Source of the DNA: a bacterium | GTDB lineage: Bacteria > Patescibacteriota > Minisyncoccia > UBA6257 > GWB1-50-10 | Direction: 5' to 3' | Assembly: GCA_021824045.1 (NCBI GenBank) | Contig: JAKALR010000003.1 | Coordinates: 1-54,677, forward strand | DNA: 54,677 bases | In this document: in pieces, positions 18,882 to 27,943 of the stretch | Numbering within the stretch: position 1 is the first letter of the stretch | How the letters are laid out: every line of letters begins with the position of its first letter | Notes under the pieces: generated by a model | The model's input: only the letters and a program-made list of their open reading frames with translations | Database searches by the model: none | What the model was told of the DNA's origin: nothing | Program-made: the position numbers and the translations under genes

Positions 18882-19178
18882 TCAATCCGCGCTCGCGTCG
18901 AAGACTGCCGGAACCTTGAGGTATCCGTCCTTCGTCTCCGGAAATTCTTTTTTCGCCGCTTCGCCGTCCAAAGCGCCCGTCGTTTCGTCGTTCCTCCAAA
19001 CATTCAGCGACGAAGTGCCGCCGTTCATGGGTTCCACGTCGTCCGTCGGCAGCTCTTTCAGTTCCTCAAAATGGGCCAAAACGCCTCCCAAATCGTGGAG
19101 AAGTTTTTCTTCTTCCCCTTCTTCGATTTTCATTCTCGAGAGATCCGCCAATTTTTCCAAATCCTTCTTCGTCAGCAT
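18882..19178 (-). CDS. gatC: Asp/Glu-tRNA amidotransferase subunit C
   Basis: MLTKKDLEKLADLSRMKIEEGEEEKLLHDLGGVLAHFEELKELPTDDVEPM; directly upstream of gatA. Confidence 0.92.
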   Translation of the reverse strand: MLTKKDLEKLADLSRMKIEEGEEEKLLHDLGGVLAHFEELKELPTDDVEPMNGGTSSLNVWRNDETTGALDGEAAKKEFPETKDGYLKVPAVFDASAD

Positions 19179-19263
19179 AGAAAAATTATAGAGTAACTGG
19201 CAATGAGGAACAAGTATGGTAGATATATCTATTTATATCCGTGAGTATCCGTCAGTATCCGTT

Positions 19264-21390
19264 CTACCCGACCAACTTTTTGAATTCTTCTTCGTTCAGT
19301 ATTCTCATCCCCAACTTCTTTGCTTTCTCAAGCTTCGACCCAGGATTCTCGCCCGCGACGACATATGCGGTCTTGGAAGAGACACTTTCCGAAACGTCTC
19401 CTCCCAACTCCCGTATCTTATCTTTTGCCTCGTCGCGCGACATCGAAGACAGCGTGCCCGTCAGGACGAAGACTTCACCCTGCAGCTTGCGGCTTGCGGT
19501 ATGCAGCTTGGACAGCTCAATTTGGACGCCTGCCTTTTCCAGTTTTTCCAGAAGCTTCAGATTTTTCCCGCCGCGGAACCAATCATAGATGCTCTTCGCG
19601 ACGATCGGCCCGATATCCTGGATGTTTTGCAAATCTTCCACAGATAATTTCTGAAATCTCTTCAGGACGTCTGTTGGTTTTAAAATTGAAAATTGAAAAT
19701 TGAAAATTGCGCCCCCCAGGGCGATAGCCGTCTCTTCGCCGACATGGAGTATCCCCAGGGCATACAGGAATCTCGGCAGGGTTATTTTCTTTTTTTCATC
19801 CACCTCGCGCACGATGTTTTCGGCTGATTTCTCGCCGAATCGGGGAAGAGCTTCGATGTCCCCTTCCTTGAGACTGAAGATGTCGGCGGCATCGGCGATT
19901 AAACCTTCATCCAGGAATTTGTCCAGTATTTTCGGCCCCAATCCTCTGATGTCGAACGCGGCGCGGGAAACGAAATGGTACAGTGATTCCTTGTGCTTGG
20001 CTCCGCAATCCGGATTTGTGCATTTCGAAAGCGCACCGATCTTCACGACACGGCCGCCGTCGACCGGGCAGAAGGCGGGCATTTTGAACGGCTTCTCCCT
20101 GCCGGTCCGCAATTTCTTCAGGACTTCGACCACCTGGGGAATAACGTCCCCCGCGCGGGAAACGATAACCGTATCTCCCACCCGGAGATCGAGCCGATTC
20201 ACTTCATCGTCGTTGTGGAGCGTGGCGTGCGTGATTGTGACGCCGCCGACTTGGACCGGCTCCATGACGGCGACGGGAGTCAAAACGCCCGTCCGGCCGA
20301 CCTGGACCACGATATCCAAAACCTTCGTCGTTGCTTCCTTCGGGGAGAATTTATAGGCCATGGCTCCCCGCGGCGCTTTCCCCGCGACGCCGGCGCGGTC
20401 GAAAATCTCGTTGCTGTTCACCAAGACCACCGTTCCGTCGATCTCGTACGGAATTTCGTTCCTCTTTCTGACCCACGAATCCCTGAATCGGAAGGCCTCC
20501 TCCAGAGAATCCGCTCCCCGGTTATGGGGATTGGTCTTGAAACCGAACGCTTTGAGGAGCAGGTGCTCCTCTTCGTGAAATCGCTGGCCGAGGTCGGTGA
20601 AGAGCGCGTATTGGAACGAGTCGAGCTTCCGCGACGCCGTTATTTTCGGATCGAGCTGGCGGATGGACCCCGCCGCGATGTTCCGGGGATTGGCATACGC
20701 CCGTTCGCCCTTCTCAACTTGCTCCTTGCTTATCCTCTCGAATTCTTTCCGCGTGATGAATGCTTCGCCGCGAACGACTAAGCGCTTAGGGTTCAGGGTG
20801 TAGAGGGCGGGGTCGACACCAAGCTTCCGCAAGTTTTCAGCAACCTCGTTGGGCGGAAGGAGGTTCAGGGGAATGGCCTCGATCGTTTTCAGATTCTGCG
20901 TGACATCTTCGCCCACGAGACCGTTCCCCCGCGTCGATCCTTGGACCAAGACGCCTTGCTCATAGGTGAGTTCGATGGCCAGGCCGTCGATTTTGAGTTC
21001 ACAATAGAGGAGCGGCGGATGAGATTTGCCGTAGGGTTTTTCTCCAAGCGATCGATGAATGGTTTTCAAATCGCCTCCCAGAAAATTTTCCAGTCGCGAA
21101 AGCCACGCGCGCATATCTTCCTCCGAGAAAGAATCGTCGAATGATATCATCGGCCGCTCGTGGGGAACTTTCTTGAACGCCTTGAGAGGCTTCCCTTCCA
21201 CCCGCTGCGTCGGCGAATCGGACGTGACGAACTCGGGGAATCGGTGTTCGAGATCGAACAATTCCTTCTTGAGGGAATCGAGCGCTTCCGGGGATATCAA
21301 TTCCTTGTCCAAGACGTGGTACGCGTACCGGTACCGGTTAATCTCCTTCCTGAGCTTTTCGATTCTCTTTTTTGCCTCATCTCTCGTCAT
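19264..21390 (-). CDS. ligA: NAD-dependent DNA ligase
   Basis: CELKIDGLAIELTYEQGVLVQGSTRGNGLVGEDVTQNLKTI; C-terminal BRCT LTGTLSSMSRDEAKDKIRELGGDVSESVSSKTAYVVAGENPGSKLEKAKKLG. Confidence 0.97.
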   Translation of the reverse strand: MTRDEAKKRIEKLRKEINRYRYAYHVLDKELISPEALDSLKKELFDLEHRFPEFVTSDSPTQRVEGKPLKAFKKVPHERPMISFDDSFSEEDMRAWLSRLENFLGGDLKTIHRSLGEKPYGKSHPPLLYCELKIDGLAIELTYEQGVLVQGSTRGNGLVGEDVTQNLKTIEAIPLNLLPPNEVAENLRKLGVDPALYTLNPKRLVVRGEAFITRKEFERISKEQVEKGERAYANPRNIAAGSIRQLDPKITASRKLDSFQYALFTDLGQRFHEEEHLLLKAFGFKTNPHNRGADSLEEAFRFRDSWVRKRNEIPYEIDGTVVLVNSNEIFDRAGVAGKAPRGAMAYKFSPKEATTKVLDIVVQVGRTGVLTPVAVMEPVQVGGVTITHATLHNDDEVNRLDLRVGDTVIVSRAGDVIPQVVEVLKKLRTGREKPFKMPAFCPVDGGRVVKIGALSKCTNPDCGAKHKESLYHFVSRAAFDIRGLGPKILDKFLDEGLIADAADIFSLKEGDIEALPRFGEKSAENIVREVDEKKKITLPRFLYALGILHVGEETAIALGGAIFNFQFSILKPTDVLKRFQKLSVEDLQNIQDIGPIVAKSIYDWFRGGKNLKLLEKLEKAGVQIELSKLHTASRKLQGEVFVLTGTLSSMSRDEAKDKIRELGGDVSESVSSKTAYVVAGENPGSKLEKAKKLGMRILNEEEFKKLVG

Positions 21391-21400
21391 ATGAAATTTC

Positions 21401-21802
21401 TTACCTCAGGGAAAAATTCGATTCCAAAACCCGTTCCGATTTGCCGGCATACCCGAAACTCTCCGCCTGAAAACTCACCGGAACGCCTCCGCTGCAGGTG
21501 AAATTCAGGGACGACGAAGCGGTGGCGCCGTTCGCGAGATTGGTCGTCGTGGCGCACAGAGAAAACATCGTGCTGCACAAGGTTGCCGGCGTTGTTGTCG
21601 TGAAGTAGCAATAGAGACTGCGCTCGATGCCCGCGTCGGCGGCGAACACGGCCGCACCGGACGAAACGGCATCGGACGATTGCTGCAGCTGGTAATACAT
21701 GAGGAGTCCCGCGATGGCCGTCCCCACGAGGAATAATCCGCCCATCAGGATGGAAACGATGATCATCGCTTGACCTTTTCTTTTTTCGTTAATTGCAGGC
21801 AT
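21401..21802 (-). CDS. T4P-associated hypothetical (PilX-like minor pilin candidate)
   Basis: GQAMIIVSILMGGLFLVGTAIAGLLMYYQLQQSSDAVSSGAAVFAADAGIERSLYC; in pilin operon. Confidence 0.55.
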   Translation of the reverse strand: MPAINEKRKGQAMIIVSILMGGLFLVGTAIAGLLMYYQLQQSSDAVSSGAAVFAADAGIERSLYCYFTTTTPATLCSTMFSLCATTTNLANGATASSSLNFTCSGGVPVSFQAESFGYAGKSERVLESNFSLR

Positions 21803-22451
21803 ATTTTCCCGTTTTTAAATTGACCGGCATGTCTTTCGGCAATACCCGCGAGGAGACCGTCGTTTGAAGGTTGAACGGCTGGATCGTCTGGCTGGTTTGG
21901 TTCGGGGAAGCTTCAGCGAAAATGGTCACCCGCCACGGATTGCAGGGAATACCAGCCGCGTCAGCGCCGTACATAGCCGAATCCCCCAAATTCGCCTGGG
22001 AAACGATGAAGCAGAGATTGGAAACGTTGACGTCCGACGACGTGATGGTCGTCGTCGCCCCGCCCTCGCTCCTCGCTATCCGCCCCGACGAAGACAGGGC
22101 GTAGGTGGTCGTCCCGCTGGGACCGATAAAGGTGACTGACGAATACCCCGCCGGATTCCCCGAAACCGTGTCGGTCGCGCAATCCTTGGCCGCCGAAGAG
22201 AGGGAGGAGTCGTTGAATAAATACCCTCCCCTGATTTCCCTCGCCATCTGTTCCAACGCAATATTCAAATTGCCCTGCATGCCCATCACGGTTATGAGAT
22301 GGTTCTCGTTCTGAATGGATTTGATGAATACGCCGCTCGCGATGGCAACGATGACGACAAAGATCGACATGGAGACCAAAAGCTCCACTAAGGTAAACCC
22401 CTCTTTAAAAATTAAAAATTTAAAATTAAAAATTTTCATCATTGTCTCCAA
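21789..22451 (-). CDS. Type IV prepilin-like protein
   Basis: KEGFTLVELLVSMSIFVVIVAIASGVF class III signal peptide. Confidence 0.82.
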   Translation of the reverse strand: METMMKIFNFKFLIFKEGFTLVELLVSMSIFVVIVAIASGVFIKSIQNENHLITVMGMQGNLNIALEQMAREIRGGYLFNDSSLSSAAKDCATDTVSGNPAGYSSVTFIGPSGTTTYALSSSGRIARSEGGATTTITSSDVNVSNLCFIVSQANLGDSAMYGADAAGIPCNPWRVTIFAEASPNQTSQTIQPFNLQTTVSSRVLPKDMPVNLKTGKYACN

Positions 22452-22948
22452 TTATAAAATTGATCGTCCAGAGAAATCGTCTTGTTTTGACCCGCCTCCG
22501 ACCAAGAAACGGTTGAGGTCACGTCGATTTCATCGGTTCCCACGACGCCGACCGAAAGAATTCTCGAAAAGAGTGTTGTTTCCGTCGCGCCGCTCGATGA
22601 AAAAATCGGATTATCGCCCGTGAAGATTCCCGTCGACGTACTGAAATAGACGGCGCTGCCCCCTCCCTGACTCAAGTTATCGAACGATACCCCGTAATCG
22701 CCGGTGGTTATATTGGAATTCCAGGGGATATTCTGAGCAACATTCTCGTCGATTTGGTTCTTGACGACCTCGACACCCTCGGCCGCGAGATACGTGGCTT
22801 GCAGGTTATGCACCGCTTCTTTGTCTCTGGCGGTCGAATTGTACATGAGTTGGAAAAGCCCCAAGAGCCCCACGACGACGAGACTCGCCGCCACCAGGGA
22901 TTCTATCATCAAGCTGCCTTCTTTGTTTTTGAAAATATCCTTTTCCAT
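22439..22948 (-). CDS. Minor pseudopilin (PilV-like)
   Basis: NKEGSLMIESLVAASLVVVGLLGLFQLMYNS. Confidence 0.7.
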   Translation of the reverse strand: MEKDIFKNKEGSLMIESLVAASLVVVGLLGLFQLMYNSTARDKEAVHNLQATYLAAEGVEVVKNQIDENVAQNIPWNSNITTGDYGVSFDNLSQGGGSAVYFSTSTGIFTGDNPIFSSSGATETTLFSRILSVGVVGTDEIDVTSTVSWSEAGQNKTISLDDQFYNWRQ

Positions 22949-22957
22949 ATTCCGTGA

Positions 22958-23494
22958 TTACGGCGTCGAAACGGAGGAGACGCTTCCGCCGGCGTTAACT
23001 TCGATCCCCGCGGTGACCCCGCTTTTCGTATCCTGAATCACCACCGTCCCGGTGGCATTCGCCGTGAAATACGGCGGAACAAAATAAATATCCTGCGATG
23101 TCGGCGGGATGAACGCGAGCTGGCCGTTTAATTGCAGGGTTTGGATTTGGTAATTATACGGGCTCCCTCCCCACGTGTAATCGGCCATACCGGCGCAACT
23201 ATCGGAACTCGTGCCCACGGCGTAAATGAAATACTCCCCGGTCGACGTGCTGAAATTCACGCCGAAGGCGCAGGTGGTCGTTCCGCCGTATGCGCCGCTC
23301 GTGTATTTATCCAAAGCCAGGGATTTCGCGCGTTCCAGGACTCCCGCGACCTCGGCCCGCCCGGTGTAGAGGACTAAATTGCCGGTCGAGGAATTGCTGT
23401 AAATGATGAACATGGTCGAGAGAATCGCCGTGATGGCGATGACAACAAGCGTCTCGATCAACGTGAAAGCACTCTGATCTTTTGCGTCTTTCAT
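22958..23494 (-). CDS. Type IV prepilin-like protein (GspH/FimT-like)
   Basis: SAFTLIETLVVIAITAILSTMFIIY; start trimmed to MKDAKDQSAFTL. Confidence 0.75.
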   Translation of the reverse strand: MKDAKDQSAFTLIETLVVIAITAILSTMFIIYSNSSTGNLVLYTGRAEVAGVLERAKSLALDKYTSGAYGGTTTCAFGVNFSTSTGEYFIYAVGTSSDSCAGMADYTWGGSPYNYQIQTLQLNGQLAFIPPTSQDIYFVPPYFTANATGTVVIQDTKSGVTAGIEVNAGGSVSSVSTP

Positions 23495-23515
23495 TTCATT
23501 AATGATAACACAAGA

Positions 23516-23548
23516 GACTTCCCGAGCGCCTTCAGTGCTCGGGAAGTC
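23516..23548 (-). terminator. Hairpin terminator overlapping pilD stop
   Basis: GACTTCCCGAGCgccttcagtGCTCGGGAAGTC. Confidence 0.6.
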
Positions 23549-24452
23549 ACATTCCGAACATCTTGAAGTAGCCGTAGATGAGCGCGTTCCCAAAAAGAGC
23601 CGTCGCGAGAACCCCGATGACGAAGAACGGAGCGTAGGGTATTTTATCCTTCATGCCTTTCCGCTGAACGAGCAAGAGGATGCTTCCGAAAAGACCACCG
23701 AGGACAAACGACAGGAATATGGCGAGACCGATATCCGGCCAGCCAAGGGCGATGCCGGACGCGAATGCCAGTTTCACGTCGCCGAACCCGATTCCCTTTC
23801 CCCGGCTAATCAAAACCAAAAGCTCGAAGAATATCCCGCCGGCAAAAGCCCCGATAAAATGGTTCACGAGAACATTTTGGGTCGGCGAGAAAACCATCAT
23901 GTAGTTCTCCAAAAAGGACGTCCGGAAAGGCAGGATGCCGTTGCCGTGGAAAAAGAGCAGGAGCGAAACAATCACGCCGAAAACGATGAGAACGATGTTC
24001 AGTTCGTCGGGGACGACGTAGTACCGGAAATCGATGAGCGCAATAACGAGGAAGGTGAGCGCGATCATGAGCCAGGAGACCACGAGGGCGTAATACCACA
24101 GAGGCATCGCGAATCCCCAGAAAACGATTCCGGAAACGCCATAGAATGCATTGAGGAAGAGCGGAACGCCGGCGAAAAGAATCGCCGTTACGATCTCGGT
24201 AAAGGGATAAAACCACGAGATTTTTTGGCCGCAATGGGAGCACTTTCCCCGTAAAAAGAGGAAACTCAGAACCGGGATTAATTCCCCGGCACTGAGCTCG
24301 TGCAGGCACTTCGGACAATGCGATCGTCCGTTCAGGTTTTTAAAACGAAAGAGCTTGCCGTCGGGTGAGTATCTCAATATCAAAACATTGAAGAAACTGC
24401 CGAACGACAAGCCCAAGATGAAGAGGAGAAGAGAGGGCAACATTATTGGCAA
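23547..24452 (-). CDS. pilD: Prepilin peptidase (A24 family)
   Basis: LSFGSFFNVLILRYSPDGK; CPKCLHELSAGELIPVLSFLFLRGKCSHCGQKISWFYPFTE; GFGDVKLAFASG. Confidence 0.93.
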   Translation of the reverse strand: MPIMLPSLLLFILGLSFGSFFNVLILRYSPDGKLFRFKNLNGRSHCPKCLHELSAGELIPVLSFLFLRGKCSHCGQKISWFYPFTEIVTAILFAGVPLFLNAFYGVSGIVFWGFAMPLWYYALVVSWLMIALTFLVIALIDFRYYVVPDELNIVLIVFGVIVSLLLFFHGNGILPFRTSFLENYMMVFSPTQNVLVNHFIGAFAGGIFFELLVLISRGKGIGFGDVKLAFASGIALGWPDIGLAIFLSFVLGGLFGSILLLVQRKGMKDKIPYAPFFVIGVLATALFGNALIYGYFKMFGM

Positions 24453-24925
24453 ACCGCCGTGGGAGCGGATTTGATCTGGTTATAATCCGGCTCCGTGATG
24501 AGGAAATCGGCATGGCCCGAGCTGTCCACGCAGTAATATTGCGTCACCTGAGTCTGCGTCGTGGGGTCGGTGACCGTCGTATTGAGCTGCGAAAAGGCCA
24601 GGTAGGTCCTCTCGTCGGACGATTTAATGATGTTCAAAGCGCCGCCCTCGCTCGTGATATCGGTTGCCAACTGACTCAGGTTCGGATCGGCGATGGTCTG
24701 CGCGGGCAATTCCTGAAGTCCGGCATACGTCCCGTTGTACATCGTCTCCGCCAACGACCGCACCTGATTCACTTCCTGCATGATGCGCGCGTCCTTCGCC
24801 TTGTTCTTCGCGGGGCCGAGCGCGGTCAAGATGACCGAGGACAAAAGCCCGATGATCGCGACGACCACAAGCATTTCAATCAGCGTGAAACCGCCCTTTG
24901 AATTTTTCATTCCTCGGAATTGCAT
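24443..24925 (-). CDS. Type IV pilin (PilA-like)
   Basis: KGGFTLIEMLVVVAIIGLLSSVILTALGPAKNKAKDARIMQEVNQVRSLAE. Confidence 0.88.
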   Translation of the reverse strand: MQFRGMKNSKGGFTLIEMLVVVAIIGLLSSVILTALGPAKNKAKDARIMQEVNQVRSLAETMYNGTYAGLQELPAQTIADPNLSQLATDITSEGGALNIIKSSDERTYLAFSQLNTTVTDPTTQTQVTQYYCVDSSGHADFLITEPDYNQIKSAPTAVCQ

Positions 24926-24937
24926 TGGTATTTCGAA

Positions 24938-25402
24938 TTACTGACAGCTGTTCCCTGCCGGCTTGGCGCTCATGCTCGCGTTCGTATTGCCGATCGAGTC
25001 GACGCAGTAGAAAACGTTCGTGGTGACCAATTTCGCGTATACCGCGACGGAAGTCGCCGTCGTACCGCTCGTCGGCATGGTTCCGTAATCCGTATCCAAG
25101 CCATTCTGATTGCCTATCTGATTGCTTATGTCTGTGAACGTCGACGAAGCCGCCGATCGCAAACTTCCAACGTCATATGCTCCGGTCACCGGATTATAGT
25201 AGGTTTCCGCCAAAGCTCGTATCTGATTCACGTCGGAGATGATTCTCGTGTCCTTCGCCTTGTTCCGCGACGGTCCCAGGGCGACCAAAACGACCGCCGA
25301 AAGGAGGCCAATCATGGCGATCACGACGAGCATTTCGATCAGCGTGAAGCCCTCTTTTTTGTTCATTTTCATTGTATTTATTTGCATAATTTTTTCGACC
25401 AT
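24938..25402 (-). CDS. Type IV pilin (PilA-like), paralog of preceding
   Basis: KEGFTLIEMLVVIAMIGLLSAVVLVALGPSRNKAKDTRIISDVNQIRALAE. Confidence 0.88.
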   Translation of the reverse strand: MVEKIMQINTMKMNKKEGFTLIEMLVVIAMIGLLSAVVLVALGPSRNKAKDTRIISDVNQIRALAETYYNPVTGAYDVGSLRSAASSTFTDISNQIGNQNGLDTDYGTMPTSGTTATSVAVYAKLVTTNVFYCVDSIGNTNASMSAKPAGNSCQ

Positions 25403-25575
25403 TTTTTTATTTATTATATTATATCACACTGGATGGCAAAAAATCCTAAATTCCAAATCTTAAATCCTAAATAAATCCCAATGCTCCAAATTCAAGGTTC
25501 AAAACACGTTTTGGTCATTATGATTTCGAATTTTGGTATTATTTAGGATTTGGTGCTTAGGGTTTAGGGCTTCTG

Positions 25576-26781
25576 TCAGAATGCCTGCGACATATTGTAG
25601 ATCGGGAGCAGGATTGAGGCGAAAAGGAACGCGATAATAACGCCGATCACGACCATGAGGATCGGCTGAATCAGCGAAACCAAGTTCTCAACCGTATTTT
25701 CCACTTCCCGGGAGTAGAAATCGTTGACCTTCCCCAGGAGTTCTTCCAGGCGGCCGGTCGATTCCCCGACGGCAACGAGCTGCGACACGAGCGGGGGGAA
25801 TTCCGGCATGGATCCCAGAGCCTGGGACAGGAGTTTTCCTTTCCGTATTTGTTCCGCCGCACTGTGGAGCAGTTCTTCATAGATTGAATTCCCGATGACG
25901 CGGGAGGAAATTTCCACAGCCTGCGGGATGGTGAGTCCGCCCTTAATCAAGACTCGCGCCGATTCGGCGAACCGCGATATGTAAAGCTTTTGCAGTAACT
26001 TCCCCACGATCGGGGTTTTGAGAGCGATGGTGTCCAGGACAACCTTCCCCTCATTGGTCTGGAAGTAATCAGCCAAAACGAGGACGACGGCGACCAGAAC
26101 GATAACTACTGTCCACCACCACGTCATCATGAAGTTGCTCACCGAGAGGAGAATCTGGGTCGTGATCGGGAGCGCTACGTGGGATTGCTCGAGAATCGGC
26201 GTAATCTGCGGGAAGACCATGGTGACCATGATGATGACAACGACGAAGAAGAGGACGATGATGAATGCCGGATAGGTCAAGGCATTCTTGATCTGCGAAA
26301 CGAGCCCCGACTGTTTTTCCTGGTAATCCGCCAAGAAATCGAGGACTTCGCTGAGGCGGCCGGTCACCTCGGCGGATTTCACCATATTCACGTAGAATTC
26401 CGAGAATATGCCCGGGTGCCTCCCCAGAGCCTGGGAGAGGGAAAATCCGGCGTCGATATCCGAGGCGATTTCATAGACCGCTTCTTTCAAAACGGTATTC
26501 GTCGTTTGCTTGTAGAGACTCACCAAGCTGTCCGAGAGCGGCACTTGGGAAGCGAGGAGTGTCGCGAATTGCCTCGTGAAAATCATGAGGTCCTGGACTT
26601 TGACCCGCTTGAAGATCTCCAAAATCCTGGCCGACCAGGTGTTCTCCACGATCGGTTCCAAACTCAAGACAAAGAGCCCGTGACTCAATAAAATGGCGAG
26701 AGCCGCTTCCTTCGACGCGGCATCAACGTTTCCCACCTGCAATTCTCCTTCTTTAGTTCTCGCTTTGTAATTGAACTTCAT
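25576..26781 (-). CDS. pilC: Type IV pilus inner-membrane platform protein
   Basis: MKFNYKARTKEGELQVGNVDA...; GMPEFPPLVSQLVAVGESTGRLEELLGKVNDFYSREVENTVENLVSLIQPILMVVIG. Confidence 0.93.
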   Translation of the reverse strand: MKFNYKARTKEGELQVGNVDAASKEAALAILLSHGLFVLSLEPIVENTWSARILEIFKRVKVQDLMIFTRQFATLLASQVPLSDSLVSLYKQTTNTVLKEAVYEIASDIDAGFSLSQALGRHPGIFSEFYVNMVKSAEVTGRLSEVLDFLADYQEKQSGLVSQIKNALTYPAFIIVLFFVVVIIMVTMVFPQITPILEQSHVALPITTQILLSVSNFMMTWWWTVVIVLVAVVLVLADYFQTNEGKVVLDTIALKTPIVGKLLQKLYISRFAESARVLIKGGLTIPQAVEISSRVIGNSIYEELLHSAAEQIRKGKLLSQALGSMPEFPPLVSQLVAVGESTGRLEELLGKVNDFYSREVENTVENLVSLIQPILMVVIGVIIAFLFASILLPIYNMSQAF

Positions 26782-26835
26782 TACCTTAATTATACCCTAT
26801 AAGACTTATCAGTCCTATCGGTCTTATCAGTCCTA

Positions 26836-27927
26836 TTAAGTCCTCTCGAGGAGGATCCGGAGTTCCGCCGGGTTCAAGGAATAAGACTCGGCCTGTTCGA
26901 GTGAAACTTCTTTTTTCTTAATGAGGCTGACGAGCGAGCGATTCAAAGATATCATGCCCTCCTGGACGCTCGTTTCAATCACGAGATCGATCTGGTAGAT
27001 CTTCCGCTCGCGGATCAGGTTCCTGATGGCCGGATTCACAATCATGATTTCCATCGACGGCGTTCTCCCGCCGCCGACCTTCGGGATCAACCGTTCCGAA
27101 ACGATGGCGACCAAAGTTGAGGCGAGCTGCGAAACGATTTGGCCCTGCTGGTTCGGCGGGAAGCTGTCGATGATGCGATCGATGGTCTGCGACGCGGAAT
27201 TCGTGTGGAGTGTCGAGAAGACGAGGTGTCCGGTCTCGGCGGCGGTCATGGCCGTCGCGATCGTCTCGGCGTCGCGCATTTCCCCGATCATGATGACATC
27301 GGGGTCCTGCCGGAGGACCGCCCGGAGCGCGGAGTTGAACGAAATGGTATCGGCGCCGACTTCACGCTGCGAGATGATGCAGCGATCCTGCGAGAAGATG
27401 TATTCGATCGGGTCCTCGATGGTGATGATGTGGTCGTTCCGCTTGTGGTTCACCTCGTCCAAGAGCGCGGCGAGTGTGGTTGATTTCCCGTGGCCGGCGG
27501 GGCCCACGACCAAAATGAAGCCCTGGTTCAGTTTGGTGAAATCGTGGAGCATCGGCGGTAAATTCAATTCTTCGATGGTCTTGATTTGCGCCGGTATCAA
27601 GCGAAGCGCCGCCGCGACGAATCCGCGCTGGAAATACGCGTTTACCCGGAACCGCGCCTTGTCTTCGTAGTTATAGGAAAAATCCAGCTGTTTCCGGTCT
27701 AAAAAAGAGATTTTTTGGTCTTCCGTCAAGAGCGCGAAGACCAATCCTTCGGCATCCTCTTTCGTCAAAATCGGCTCTTCGGCGATCGGGATCAAAACGC
27801 TGTCGACCCTGACTGTCGGCCGCCGACCGACCGCGATATGAAGATCCGAAGCGTTCTGCTTCGCCGTCGTCACGAGCAGACTGTTCAATTTCTGTTTATA
27901 ATCCATTGCCATTGGTTCATTATACAC
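26836..27927 (-). CDS. pilT: Type IV pilus retraction ATPase
   Basis: LVVGPAGHGKSTTLAALLDEVNHKRNDHIITIEDPIEYIF; MIGEMRDAETIATAMTAAETGHLVFSTLHTNSASQTIDRIIDSFP. Confidence 0.93.
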   Translation of the reverse strand: MYNEPMAMDYKQKLNSLLVTTAKQNASDLHIAVGRRPTVRVDSVLIPIAEEPILTKEDAEGLVFALLTEDQKISFLDRKQLDFSYNYEDKARFRVNAYFQRGFVAAALRLIPAQIKTIEELNLPPMLHDFTKLNQGFILVVGPAGHGKSTTLAALLDEVNHKRNDHIITIEDPIEYIFSQDRCIISQREVGADTISFNSALRAVLRQDPDVIMIGEMRDAETIATAMTAAETGHLVFSTLHTNSASQTIDRIIDSFPPNQQGQIVSQLASTLVAIVSERLIPKVGGGRTPSMEIMIVNPAIRNLIRERKIYQIDLVIETSVQEGMISLNRSLVSLIKKKEVSLEQAESYSLNPAELRILLERT

Positions 27928-27943
27928 TATATTCCCCCCGAAC

